64,000 nt of DNA from Cephalotus follicularis (lineage: Eukaryota > Streptophyta > Magnoliopsida > Oxalidales > Cephalotaceae), in NCBI GenBank assembly GCA_001972305.1, contig BDDD01000375.1:1-64000 (forward strand), given 5' to 3'. Both the position numbers and the translations under genes were made by a program. Shown one piece after another: positions 10,255-21,653 of this stretch (positions are counted from its first letter, which is position 1; each line of letters begins with the position of its first letter). The notes beneath the pieces were generated by a model. It did no database searches, was not told where the DNA came from, and worked only from the letters and a program-made list of their open reading frames with translations.

Positions 10255-13200
10255 ATGACAAACCCCCTTGCATCTATTCTTGAGAAGAATCATCTCACAA
10301 GTCCAAATTATGTGGACTGGTTATGAAAGTTCAAAATAGTTTTGAGTTTCGAGGACATAGATTATGTCCTTGAGGCCCCTATGCCAGCACTGCTTGCTGA
10401 AGATGCCTCTCCTGAGGATCATGCCATCTATAAGAAATGGGTAGCAGATGACAAGAAAGTCAGATGCTACCTAATGGGATCAATGAACAATACCCTACAA
10501 ATCCAGCATGATTCGATGCAAGATTCTAGGGCCATTCTCCTACACCGCCGTGAGCTATACGGAGAAAATATTAGGAATGCTTTGTTCCAACTCACTTCTG
10601 AGCTATATGGCATGAAAATGGCTAAAGGATCTTCAGTCAATGATCATGTGCTCAAGATTGTCAATGCGATTGAACGTCTTGTAGCTCTTGGCATCATTCA
10701 GGATACCAAATTGAGCACAGATCTAATCATTCATTCACTTCCACCATCCTTCTCTGGTTTCATCACCAATTTTCACATGAATAGGATAACGGCCACTCTG
10801 GTTGATCTCCTAAACATGCTGAGGGAGGCGGAGGTGAAATACATAAGGGCAAAGTGCCCTTTATGATGGTAGGATAGTCCCATAGGCCCATGTAGAAGGG
10901 CAAGTCTACCTCTACAAAGGGGAAGACCAAACATGGGGCAATGCCATTGCAACCGGTATCCTTCAAGTCCAGAACAACCAGGCCACAAAGGCAAGCAAGG
11001 AAACAAGTTGCAGCTCCACCGGCAAGTGTTGCACAAGCTCCAGCTACTGAGGCATCTACCTCTTAGCCTCCTGCTAAGAGATCATGCTTCTTCTGCAGGA
11101 AGCCGGGACACTGGAAGAGGAACTGTCCAGGTTCCTAAATTATATCAGCAAAGGTATGCCTTTTTTGACTTACATAGAGGTTAATATGTATATCCCTGAT
11201 TCTTCTTCCTGGATTTTAGACTATGGATGTGGTACTCACATATGTTCTAACTTACAAGTCCTTATGGACAGAAGAAATCTTGAGAAGGGTAAGGGAGATC
11301 TACGGCTTGCCGATGGCTCGGTGGTTGAAGCCATGGTTGTAGGATCAATTTGTATTTTGTTTCCTTCAGGCCACAACCTTTTATTAAAACATTGCATTTA
11401 TTCACCTCACATTTTGCGCAATATTATATCGATTGCACCATTAGACGCTGAGGGTTTTAAGATTGCAATCAAAGACAAGTGTTGTACCATTTTGATGGAT
11501 GATATAATATATGCAAAATGTTTCCTATATGATGGTTTATATATATATTGAGTAAACATGAGATTGTTTTCAATATGCAAAAAGACAATAAAAGAAAGAG
11601 AGATAATTTTAGGCAAACCTACCTTTGGCATTGTAGACTTGGTCATATAGGCAAAAAGAGAGTCCGCAGATTTGTTGATGAGGGATGCTTCGGTATCACT
11701 TGTTATGAAACATTTCCAACCTGCGAACCCTGCCTTAAGGGTAAAATGGGCAAATCACCCTTTACAGGTAAAGGGGAGAGATCTGTAGAACTGTTAGGAC
11801 TTGTACATTCTGATGTCTGTGGTCCTATGATAGTTCTGGCTAGAGGAGGTTATCCCTACTTTATAACCTTTACCAACGATTACTCGTGGTTTGGTTATTT
11901 GTATCTCATAAGACACAAATCATAAGCTTTTGAAAAGTTCAAAGATTATAGATTGGAAGTAGAGAAATAGACAGGTAAATGTCTAAAGACATTATGATAA
12001 GATCGTGGTGGAGAGTATCTCTCCACCGAATTCTTGGATTATCTCAGAGACAATGGTATTGCATCTCAGTGGACACCTTCGGGTATACCGCAGCACAATG
12101 GTGTATCCGAGAAGAAGAACCGTACCTTGCCTGACATGGTACGTAGCAGGATGAGTGATGCAGATCTTCCACTATCTTTCTGGGGCTATGCATTACAAAC
12201 TACGGTTCATATGTTGAACCTGGTACCAACAAAATCTGCGCCTAAGACACCATATGAGATATTTCCATATAAGAAACCTAATTTTGGTTTCTTAAAAATT
12301 TGGGGATGATCTGCCTATGTTAAGCAGTCAGTAGTAGATAAGTTACAGCCTAGGTCCATACTATATAGATTTGTGGGATACCCTAAAGAAACATGAGGGT
12401 ATTATTTCTACTACTCTCTTGAGGGAAATGTCTTTGTTTCAAGGTATGCTGCTTTCCTTGAGAAAGAATTCCTGTTGGAAGGAAGCAGTGGGAGAAAAGT
12501 AGCGCTTGATGAAAAATCACAAGCAACACAAATTTAGGACCTATCTGAACCAGTCCAAGTAGATGAATCTCATATAGCACTACCCGCAGTCACACAACCT
12601 CCTCGAAGGTCAGACCGAGTTACTCGGGCACCTGATTGTTATTATGGTAGCTTCCTCATCGAGGATACCCAAGCGGTAAACCTCATGGATGATGATCCAT
12701 CAAGCTACCAAGAAGCCATATTGGATATGGATTATGAAAAATGGCTGGATGCCATGAGATCCAAGATGAATTCTATGTACTCCAACCAAGTTTGGAACTT
12801 GGTAGATGCACCTAAAGGACTTACTCCCTTGGGCTACAAGTGGATCTTTAAGCGAAAGATCGGAGTAAATGGAAAGGTTAATACCTTCAAAGCAAGGCTT
12901 GTAGCCAAAGGTGACAAACAACGGGAAGGGAATAGATTATGAGGAAAAATTATCTCCTATAGCCATGCTCAACTCCATTAGGATTATGCTTGTCATAGCT
13001 GCACACTACGACCATGAGATATGGCAGATGGATATGAAGAATGCCTTCCTAAATGGCAACATAGAGGAGGACATTTATATGACTCAACCTGAAGGCTTCA
13101 TATCCATGGGTGAGGACCAAAATGCGTGCAAACTGAAGAGATCCATTTATGGACTCAAGCAAGCATCGAGGAGTTGAAACATCCGTTTTGATGAAACTAT

Positions 13201-14272
13201 AAAAGATAGTGGATTCATCAAGAATCAGGATGAGTCCTGTGTGTACCAGAAGCTCAATCAGAATTCAGTGACTTTTCTAGTCTATATGTTGATGACATAC
13301 TTCTTATCAGAAACGATATTAGCATGATGTCAGATGTTAAGACATGGCTGTCCATAGTCTTCTCCATGAAAGATTTGGAAGAAGCTTACTATATCCTAGG
13401 GATAAGAGTTATTCGTGACAGAAAAAAATAGGATGCTTGGTTTATCCCAGTCTTTGTATATTGACAAAGTGCTGAAACGGTTTAGCATGAAAAACTCCAA
13501 CAGGGGCTTCATACCCCTATGTCATGGAGTCTCGCTTTCTAAGCAGATGTCTCCTAAGACACCTGAAGAGAAGCAAAGGATGATGCAAATTCCTTATGCT
13601 TCGGCCATAGGGAGCATCATGTATGCTATGCTCTGCACTAGACCAGATATCGCATATTCTGTAAGTGTTACAAGCCGATATCAGCTAGATCCAGGTGAAC
13701 AACACTGGAAAGCTGTCAAGGACATCCTCACGTACCTTAACAGGACTAAGGATATGTTCTTAATATATGGAGGACAAGGTTTGAATATTGAGGGTTATAC
13801 TGATTCCACTTTTCAGACATATGTGGATGACTCTAAATTAATATCAGGGTTTGTGTTCACCTTAAATGGTAGGGCAGTGAGTTGGAAGAGTTCCAAGAAG
13901 TCAATCACTACGGATTCAATCACAGAGGCTGAATATATTGCGACATCTGAAGCTGCCAAAGAGGGTGTGTGGATAAAGAAGTTCATTGGAGATCTTGGTG
14001 TTTCCCTACCATTGCAAATCCAGTATCTATATATTGTGATAACAATGGGACCATAACACAAGAACCAAGGTCGCGCGCAAGATCAAAACACATTCTACGG
14101 CGGTTCCACCTAATATGAGAAATCATAGAGAGAGGTGATATAAAGATGGAGCGTGGTCCAGGGGAAGATAATATAGTAGACCCTTTGACCAAAGCATTGC
14201 CCCAGGCTGTCTTCAACAATCATCTATCGGGTATGGGTGTAAGACATAATGGCAATTGGCTCCAGTCGTAGG
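10255..14272 (+). pseudogene. Copia-1 gag-pol polyprotein, broken
   Basis: The gag start is ATG at 10255 (MTNPLASILEKN), and a TGA follows at 10324. Gag continues to 10866, then a CCHC knuckle (CFFCRKPGHWKRNC, near 11080). In the protease region the expected D-T/S-G reads DYG (near 11220). The integrase has WHCRLGHIGK, a zinc-binding CxxC, HSDVCGP, DRGGEYLST and PQHNGVSEKKNRT. The reverse transcriptase has WIFKRKIG, MDMKNAFLNG and RSIYGLKQASRS. The YVDD box near 13285 is split by a one-base shift. RNase H (ITEAEYIATSE) follows to about 14210. Many stops and at least three frameshifts make it dead. The 5' LTR and primer site are missing, replaced by the LINE end. Confidence 0.9.
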
Positions 14273-14279
14273 GGGAGAT
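14269..14279 (+). promoter_or_regulatory. Polypurine tract of copia-1
   Basis: TAGGGGGAGAT directly precedes the LTR start TGTTAGGG at 14280 and would prime plus-strand DNA synthesis. Confidence 0.8.
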
Positions 14280-14785
14280 TGTTAGGGATAAGTCCTGCAA
14301 GCCATTGCTATCTTGTAATCTTATATTTGATATTCAATGAAGATGTTTTTTCTACTATCTTGGCTGTGAGTTCATTTTATTGCTTTAATGTATGTTTAAA
14401 TTAAATGAATGTCCTAAGAACAGAGTTCGAGGAATAAGTTCTTGATGCGATCAAGATGTGAGAATTGGTACCTCGCCAAAATCTATCCTTAAAGCTTCCT
14501 GGTCGGAGGATTAGTATTGAGGGCATACTCAATTAATTAAGACCAGTACGTCCTATACCAGCCGTTTGAGAGCATGACTGATCTCACATGTCATTTTGTA
14601 GTGACTATATGGTATATACGTGGGTGCCCAAATTATGATGGGTTTACTGAAGGTGCCTCGCTTAAGAGATGTATATATGGAGTTTTACTGCGTGTCAAGT
14701 AGACATCCTTGATGGCAGCAGTTTAAGTGGTCCTTAGACATGAGCCACAACTGGATATCTTGTACATAAGATGCTGCACTTTGAT

Positions 14786-15668
14786 TGTAATGACCCGATC
14801 CTTAACCACATGAGAAATTGTCTGCTTTTGTCCCATGTAGAACATACAATGCCCATACATCTACGTTTCCACGTGGGTCATCACGTTTTTGTCCTAATTG
14901 ATGGATTGGTCAGACTTCCAGGAGGTCACCCAACCTTGTTTTGCCCTGAGCGTAGCCCGCTTAACCGTGGAGTTTTCACTAACTCCTAAGCCAATCCATC
15001 AAAAGGCACTTCATGTAATTATGTTCAATGATAATTTCTTATATAGCATAGCCATACTTTTCCCCTTTTCGATGGATCCGGTTCATTCCTGTCACAAGGG
15101 CGGCTCTATCTCATGGATAGCCCTTTCCTCATGGTGACGTCATCTCATGGATAGCCCTTTCCTCTTGCCCAATTTTAAGTAGAGCATCACAGGCCCACCA
15201 GCTTCCGTCTGGTTCATCCCCGAACCACATCTACTAGAGGGGGTCCATCTCTGATACCAATTGTAACAACCCGATCCTTAACTACATGAGAAATTGTCCG
15301 CTTTTGTCCCACGCAAAACATACAACGCCCATACATCTGCATTTCCACGTGGGCCATCATGGTTTTGTCCTAATTGATTGATTGGTTAGACTTCCCAGGA
15401 GGTCAACCATCCTGGTTTTTCCTAGAGTGTAGCATGCTTAACCTTGGAGTGTCCACTAAATCCTCAGCCAATCCATCAAAAGGTGCCTCATGTAATTAGG
15501 TTCAAGGATCATTTCTTATATAGCACAACCATACTTTTCCCCTTTTCGATGGATCCGGTTCATTACTGTAACAAGGGCTACTCCATCTCATGGATAGCCC
15601 TTTCCTCATGGTGGCTTTATCTCATGGATAGCCATTTGCTCTTGCCCACTCTTAAGTGGGGTGTCACA
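14786..15668 (-). mobile_element. Cassandra TRIM retrotransposon, complete
   Basis: This is an 883-bp element: LTR 14786-15191 (406 bp), a 70-bp internal region, LTR 15262-15668 (407 bp), flanked by TTGAT on both sides (14781-14785 and 15669-15673). On the minus strand the internal region begins ATTGGTATCAGAG, the tRNA-Met primer site. Each LTR contains a stretch resembling plant 5S rRNA (14914-14976 and 15389-15452), including GGTTAAGC and GTGACCTCCTGG, the internal pol III promoter region. Short length, no coding capacity and a 5S-derived LTR define Cassandra. It depends on proteins of other elements. The LTRs differ at a few per cent of positions, so it is not very recent. Confidence 0.93.
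15249..15261 (-). promoter_or_regulatory. Primer-binding site of Cassandra
   Basis: Minus-strand ATTGGTATCAGAG starts immediately after the LTR and is complementary to the 3' end of initiator tRNA-Met. It shows that Cassandra lies on the minus strand. Confidence 0.9.
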
Positions 15669-16788
15669 TTGATAATGCTTAAATGCATCTCTTAACCATG
15701 GAGAGTATACATGTATTAGTTGGGTGTGGTAGGTTTATGTACGGAGACATGTAAGTGTGCAAGATTGGTTCCACCACTCCCAGTAAAGGGAGATTATGCT
15801 CGAGTTGATTAGTTGTTGGTAAGTTTAATCCCTGGCCAGGGTAGAAGTGACATCGTGAAGTGTGTCCGTTGTCACTGATGCATATTGAAGGGGCACCTAC
15901 ATTCGATCACAAAGTTTCTTAAAATTGAACTATTAGGGTTTGACACAATCCGTACCCTAGGTTTAATAAGAGCATTGTCGGTGGAGGGACTAAACGTGCA
16001 CGAACATGCATCCTACGGTTCAAGCTAAAATTCATATCACCTGGGGATCAGTATGCATTGCTAGATGTCGATGCTGATCGGTAGAATGCCCGAGGCCATT
16101 CAGATAATCGGTCTCATGATTTTAATAGAATTAAAAGAGTTTTAATTCGAAATTTTGGTTAGTATATTTTTCGTGCGATTGAGAAATATTTAATTGAACA
16201 ATCGTAGTGTCCGCGATTTATTCTACGGCCAGCATGATAGTGAACCTAAAGGGTCACACACAATACAAGTGACAATATCCAATATTAGGGTTAAGGCAAA
16301 TTAATTGGTGTATGACACTAATTAATAAAACATGAAGATGATTTAAAGAAGCTTAGTATATAACCTTGGTTGCATTTAGTTTTTAAGAAACTAAGGTCTT
16401 TCCACTCTTCCTTCTCCTTGTAGCATTTGAGAGAAAAGAAGAGAGAGCTTAAAAATCCCATCCAGGCCGTGTTTGAGGGAAGAAAAGAGAAAGTGTTCCT
16501 CTTGAATTCTTTGGGCTCAGTTCATCTTGAGAAGACAAGGGAGATCTCTTGGTGTGGACTATCTTTGGAGACCATCTAAGTTGGTGGTTTAAAGCTTGAA
16601 TAGAAAGCTTGGAGGAGGGACTAGAAGGAAGGAGACTAGCATTGCATGTAAGTCTTTTCATGTTTTCTCTTCTTGCATGATGTTGCTTATGTTTGTAACA
16701 ACCTAGATGTGGCATTCATAGGTCCTTGGTATGAGATAATGTGTAAGAGCATTTTTATTTATGTTTTCATCTCCACCCGCCGTTTCAA

Positions 16789-17787
16789 TGGCATGATGCT
16801 CTTGCATACTATTCCAATAATAGTCTACCAAATGGGTCCATCTCTACGTGGGATCAATTCACAGTGTCGTTCTTAAAAAAATTCTTTCCTCTCCATAAAA
16901 CCAATAAGCTTAAGAACAACATTCTCCAGTTTATTCAGAGACCCAACGAATCATTTTGTAGGTGTATGGAAAGATTTAAAGACCTCCTCTTAGAGTGTCC
17001 TCATCATGGTTTGAACAAGTAGCATTTATGCCAAATCATCTATGAAGGCATTGACTACCAGACCAAGCAATTGGTTGAGTTGATGTGTCCTGATAGGTTC
17101 ACCTCGTATAGTGATGAAAATGAGGCTTGGAATTTCCTACTAGATTTGGGTGAGCAAACTAGGGAGTGAGAGTCCACTCAAGTTTCAGAGAGAGCTTTAT
17201 CGAGCAAGGGGTACGCTATAGAAGGATCAATGGCTAAGGAGGCACAGTTAGACAGCCTCCTTAAGAGACTAGAGTCGATAGTTAGGGGACCCGAGCAATC
17301 AAATCATATAAATCAAAACACTCCTATGTGCTCTTGGTGTCAGTCCCGGAGTCATGTTGTTGAAGAATGCAAAATTTCATTGAAAATCAATATCCTCCAG
17401 AGAACGTCTCTACAATGAATCAATACAACCTGTACAGTAACACGTACAATCTGGGTTGGCGAAATCATCCAAATTTCTCATTGAGTCAAGGGCAAAACGC
17501 GAGAGGATCGTCAAACGTTTCGAGGAAAAATTCTAATTTTTCTGAGCAGCCTTCGAGCTTCGCTGCCCAACCTTCACACTTCACTGGGCAACCTTTGAGC
17601 TTCTCTGGCTAGTCTGCACCTCAGCAGAATTATCAAAGGTTCCCTCAGCCGTCAAGTAATGTCCGACCATCCATCCCACCACAAAATCAGTTTTAAAATC
17701 AACAATCACCTAGATTATTGAACCAAAGGGAAGACACGGCTAGGATTTCCTCGCTAGAAAAGAGCATGGAACTTCTCATGAACACTG
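16789..17787 (+). pseudogene. Athila-like gag, first part
   Basis: The frame reads NGSISTWDQFTVSFLKKFFP, then NESFCRCMERFKDLL and CPHHGLN, matching the retrotransposon gag domain of Athila/Tat gypsy elements. A zinc-knuckle-like CSWCQSRSHVVEEC (CX2CX4HX4C) lies near 17330. A frameshift near 17368 is followed by YSNTYNLGWRNHPNFS, a signature of Athila gag tails. Stops occur near 17021, 17168 and 17610. Coding runs up to the copia-2 insertion at 17788 and resumes in frame at 33583. The gag N-terminus and the Athila 5' LTR are not seen. Confidence 0.85.
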
Positions 17788-19862
17788 TGTTAGAGAGAGT
17801 GTGACCCATCAAGCCACTAGGAGGTTCGATGTACTTGTACTCTACTCATATTATATACAGTCTTGTTCTATTCATGTTATATTGTGCAAATTGTATTTAT
17901 TATTGTCATAACCGTATATGTTTTATCACAAAATCGAAGCATGACACAGCTTACATATATGGTGCCCTGTCACATCAAAGGGTTGGTTGTCGAGCCAAGG
18001 GCTATGAGAGCGACTTCCTTATTCCCTATGACTAAACTGTTCCAAGCCATAGGTTCACTTATTTTGGGCATTTATGAACCAGACAGACTTTCCGTATTGT
18101 GCTAGCTCTTGCGAATGGGAGGGTGGAGTATCTCATTGCCACTTGGGTTGAACTCTAAAGCTAATGCGGGGTGCGTACTGGGAGCATGTACAATGAACTT
18201 GACCCACCATGGGAATTCTACTTGGATGGTCGCATATCCCTTGTCAGTGGAGTTTCCCATATGAGACAGTAGTGTATAGACACTACGAGTCTAGCAAGTT
18301 GTTGATGGACTTGTCTAATCCTTAGACTTGAGCGGCTACTGTGTATTGCATAGAAACTGTCTGACTTTGATTTCTGCCCTACCCAGTTCTTTCGCGGGAC
18401 TGACAAACAGACAGCTTTTCGGTCTTGCAGGATTTATGTGAATGTAAGTGAGTGCGCAACAAGGAATCGTCACACCTGATGTAAGGGTGATTGGCTCTAT
18501 AGTATCTGTATTCATTGTGGACTATGAAATACTTGGCCAGGTTATGGCAAGCTGGAACCTAGGGTTTTCGGAAAGGCTTGTCGATAGTCATGATGGTAAA
18601 ATACGTATTTATAGATAACAGAATATCTAGGGTTGAGACGTATCCTTACCCTAGGCCGTTATCAGAGCTGAGGATGATGAGGGATTATAGTACACGATAA
18701 CTATTGTCGGGATAAAGTATCGGATGTTTCTGAAACAGACTTAATTGTGGAAATTAATGAATGGATTAAGTTACACACATGGAATGTGATAGTCACAGGT
18801 TAAAGGTCTTAAAAGAAGTCAAGGACTATTTATGGTAAGTTTACTTAAGATCAAGGCATCTTAGTAACATCCCATCGCTACCGATTAATTCCGGACTTTC
18901 GGGTCCCGCCTCACGAGTATATGTATTAGATGCATATATCGTATTGTTTTATAACGTGTGATAGCACATGTTATTTCATGGTGCATTAGTGATGATACGT
19001 GACTAGTTAGTTGACGTAATATACTAATATGATTTTGGTATTATTTAATAATTGCATTATTAATTCTCTTATTAAGTAATAGATAATAATTGGATTATTA
19101 TTTATTTCTCTCCTCATAGGATGTAGCATGGATATCAACGTATTGGTTGTTAGACTTCCAATATGGTAGGTGGCAGCTAAATAAATATAACACGTTAAGA
19201 CATTTCTTCTATTATCCATTCCATATGTCAAGGTAACAATATGGATAAGGGATTTGCATTCATGGGAATCAAATCCTGATAACTTATTTTCAAAGTTATT
19301 ATCATCCTATTATTGGGGAGTAAACTCTGGGGATAAGAAGAGAGTTAAAACGTGTTATATAAATGAGTTGGTTTTTTGGAACCTGGATACACTTGAACAC
19401 AGAGAGAGAAAACTTCTGGTTTTTGGTTCTTAGAGAACAAATCAGAGAAAAGAGAAAGCAATACCGATATACACCACAAATTGATTACTATAGGTGGTTT
19501 ATTGCTTGTATTGAGATCTACATTGCCTGTATTAATCCTAGACTAGGATTAGTAATATAGGAATTGTTTTACATTGGTCATTCCACTGCTGTTCGTTCCT
19601 GAGTAAAAGCTTCAAGTCTCAGAACAGATTCATGAAGGAAGGAGTTTGGTTGCTTGGTATAAAACCTTATCCTTCTCTATATGATTATATAACTGGTTGT
19701 TTGATTGGTTTGTTGATTAGACGATCCTAGGTTGTTTATAATCATTTATGGTATTAGATTATGGGGTGTTCATTGTGTTTGAGTCACTTTAATGAAAATT
19801 AAAATTGAGCAGCATGTCTACCTAATGCCTAAAATGACTATAAACTCAGTTTTGTTCTTACA
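17788..19862 (+). mobile_element. 5' LTR of copia-2
   Basis: 2075 bp from TGTTAGAGAGAGTGTGACCC to TTGTTCTTACA, followed by the primer-binding site. It matches the 3' LTR at 31514-33582 along its whole length, with scattered differences of several per cent by eye and small indels, so the insertion is not young. It is inserted in the Athila gag: CACTG precedes it and CATTG overlaps the end of the 3' LTR, so an exact target duplication is ambiguous. Confidence 0.9.
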
Positions 19863-19864
19863 AT

Positions 19865-19876
19865 TGGTATCAGAGA
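19865..19876 (+). promoter_or_regulatory. Primer-binding site of copia-2
   Basis: TGGTATCAGAGA lies two bases after the LTR end and matches the tRNA-Met-type site. Confidence 0.85.
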
Positions 19877-21653
19877 CGTTCTAATCAACCCCAGTTAAAC
19901 ATTGATTTTAGTTTTTGGTAGCTATTTTGGATTATATTGGAACTCTGGTTGTGTCCTATACTGTCTAACAGTCGACTGTTTCGCGTAAAGAGTCGACTAT
20001 TGGACATGGAAGCACTGACGGTTTGGAATTTGTATTGCGCTAACCGCTGGCGCTCACCCTAAATGCTGAAACTTTGCAAAAGGCGTCCACGCTTAAGGAT
20101 GTAGGCAATGATGCTTGACACTTTGGGGTGACAACGCTTTTTCTAAAGCGTTGTTGGTTGTTATGCAAAGAGTCGACAATGGTGTCGACGCTTAGCCAGT
20201 AAACGCCAACGCTTGTGATAAAGCGTCGCCGCTATGGTCGGCACACATGCGTTTGATACTTCGCTTGAAGCGCTGATGGTTACGCTAAAGAGTTGACGCT
20301 TAGCCAGTAACCTTCGACTCTTAAGGCGGAGCGTCGCCGCTTTCAACGTGACAAGTACGGAATTTTAGAATCTTGGTATGTAATCCCAGTGGTACTGGAT
20401 TTTCACTGATCTAGTATGAGTTATACAGAGAAATGCCATGTATGATTCGATTAGCCATCAAAAATTAAACTGCATATAGTTTTTTCATACAATACTATAT
20501 TAGATATATTTCTGAATGTGATATGCATGATGGTAAGGCTATGGGACATGACCTAGATTTCTGTTTCTTTCCTGGATGTTTAATCTGCTTTACTATTTTA
20601 TTGGGTTTGTAATTGGTGGCCTGCGAGGACCTTAATTTCTTATTTTTGATTCCTCTCTAGGAAAGATTCTTTTCTTTAAAATTTAAATGTAAATCTTGTT
20701 ATAAAGCTTTGTAAGCAAAAGGAGGAGAATCGAAGGAGAGGAAGATAAAGAAAGTTGCAAGTCCAAGATGAAGGCCATGGATGCATGGTATTCTTTGTAA
20801 TAAAGTAGAATTAAATAAGTTCACCTAGGAGACCCGGTGATCACATTGGCTCGTGTGAATCACTATAGAATTGTCCCTAGCCTAACCATGTTTTATGTTG
20901 TACTTCAGATGCATGTGTTGGACAATTGGTCCAATAACGTCATTGCATGTAAGCCGTAATTAATTGGATTTGGCTAAGATAACCAATGAATTAATTAATG
21001 GATCAGCTTAATTAAAATGTGAGAACTAAAATCCCTCCAATGATGTAATAATAAGTCTTAACTCCAGGGACACTAAGAGTGACCCGACGTGGCCTTCCAT
21101 AGTTCTCATGGAGTGGCATTGGGAGATTGTGGATTTGTTAGCTAAAGCTAAGGTCTGTGGTCTCTTTAGTGTCATGTCAAGGTCAATATTAGATACTGCA
21201 AGGAAATCACAATGTTTTGCAAATGTGTGGGTTTCAAAACATGTGTATTACTTTGAGGATTATAGGTGTAGACTTATACTGGCTCTAATGGTTTGTCATG
21301 CTAAAGCTGAGATCATATTGAGCTAGTAGGCCGAAGCTATGATTGGATCTTACACGAGTGTGTGGGATTAGATCCCGAGCTGTGTAAATTGGTAGGTGAG
21401 CCTATCTATCTTGGGTATTATGGTTTGCCATGCTAAAGTTGAGGCCATAATATGCTGAGATAGATTCCAATCCCCACTAGGAGATTAGATATCCCGAATT
21501 TCACATGGAGGTGTGGGATACGATTAGAATAGTGGGAGGAACTATAAGCACTAAAGACCAATTGTTATGGTAGTAACATGGAAAATGGAAAAATAGAATA
21601 TTTGCTAATAATCTCTATTGTTTCCTATAGGTTATGTTATGCTTTGCTAGAAA
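19877..21653 (+). other. Long leader of copia-2 between primer site and gag
   Basis: 1.78 kb without a credible gene. It holds a GTCGAC/GCGTCGCCGC motif array (about 19970-20345) and repeated segments with the core GGTTTG-CATGCTAAAGCTGAGG (21287-21312, 21420-21448, weaker at 21131-21160). The corresponding leader of copia-3 has the same kinds of motif. The region would be the 5' part of the genomic RNA, where packaging signals usually lie. Confidence 0.7.

Larger units (their letters stand above)
14280..16787 (+). mobile_element. 3' LTR of copia-1, split by Cassandra
   Basis: It begins TGTTAGGGATAAGTCC after the polypurine tract. The Cassandra element occupies 14786-15668 and the LTR resumes after its target duplication. 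Without the insert the LTR is about 1.6 kb, similar in style to the LTRs of copia-2 and copia-3 (GGGTTGACAC-like and CCTAGG blocks). The right end is placed near 16774-16787 only because Athila gag coding begins at about 16789. I saw no target duplication. Confidence 0.65.

Noticed and set aside
14914-15452. Two possible 5S rRNA genes on the minus strand
   Set aside because: Only about 65 bp resemble 5S, with changes and a lost base, and they lie in the LTRs of a Cassandra element with primer site and target duplication.
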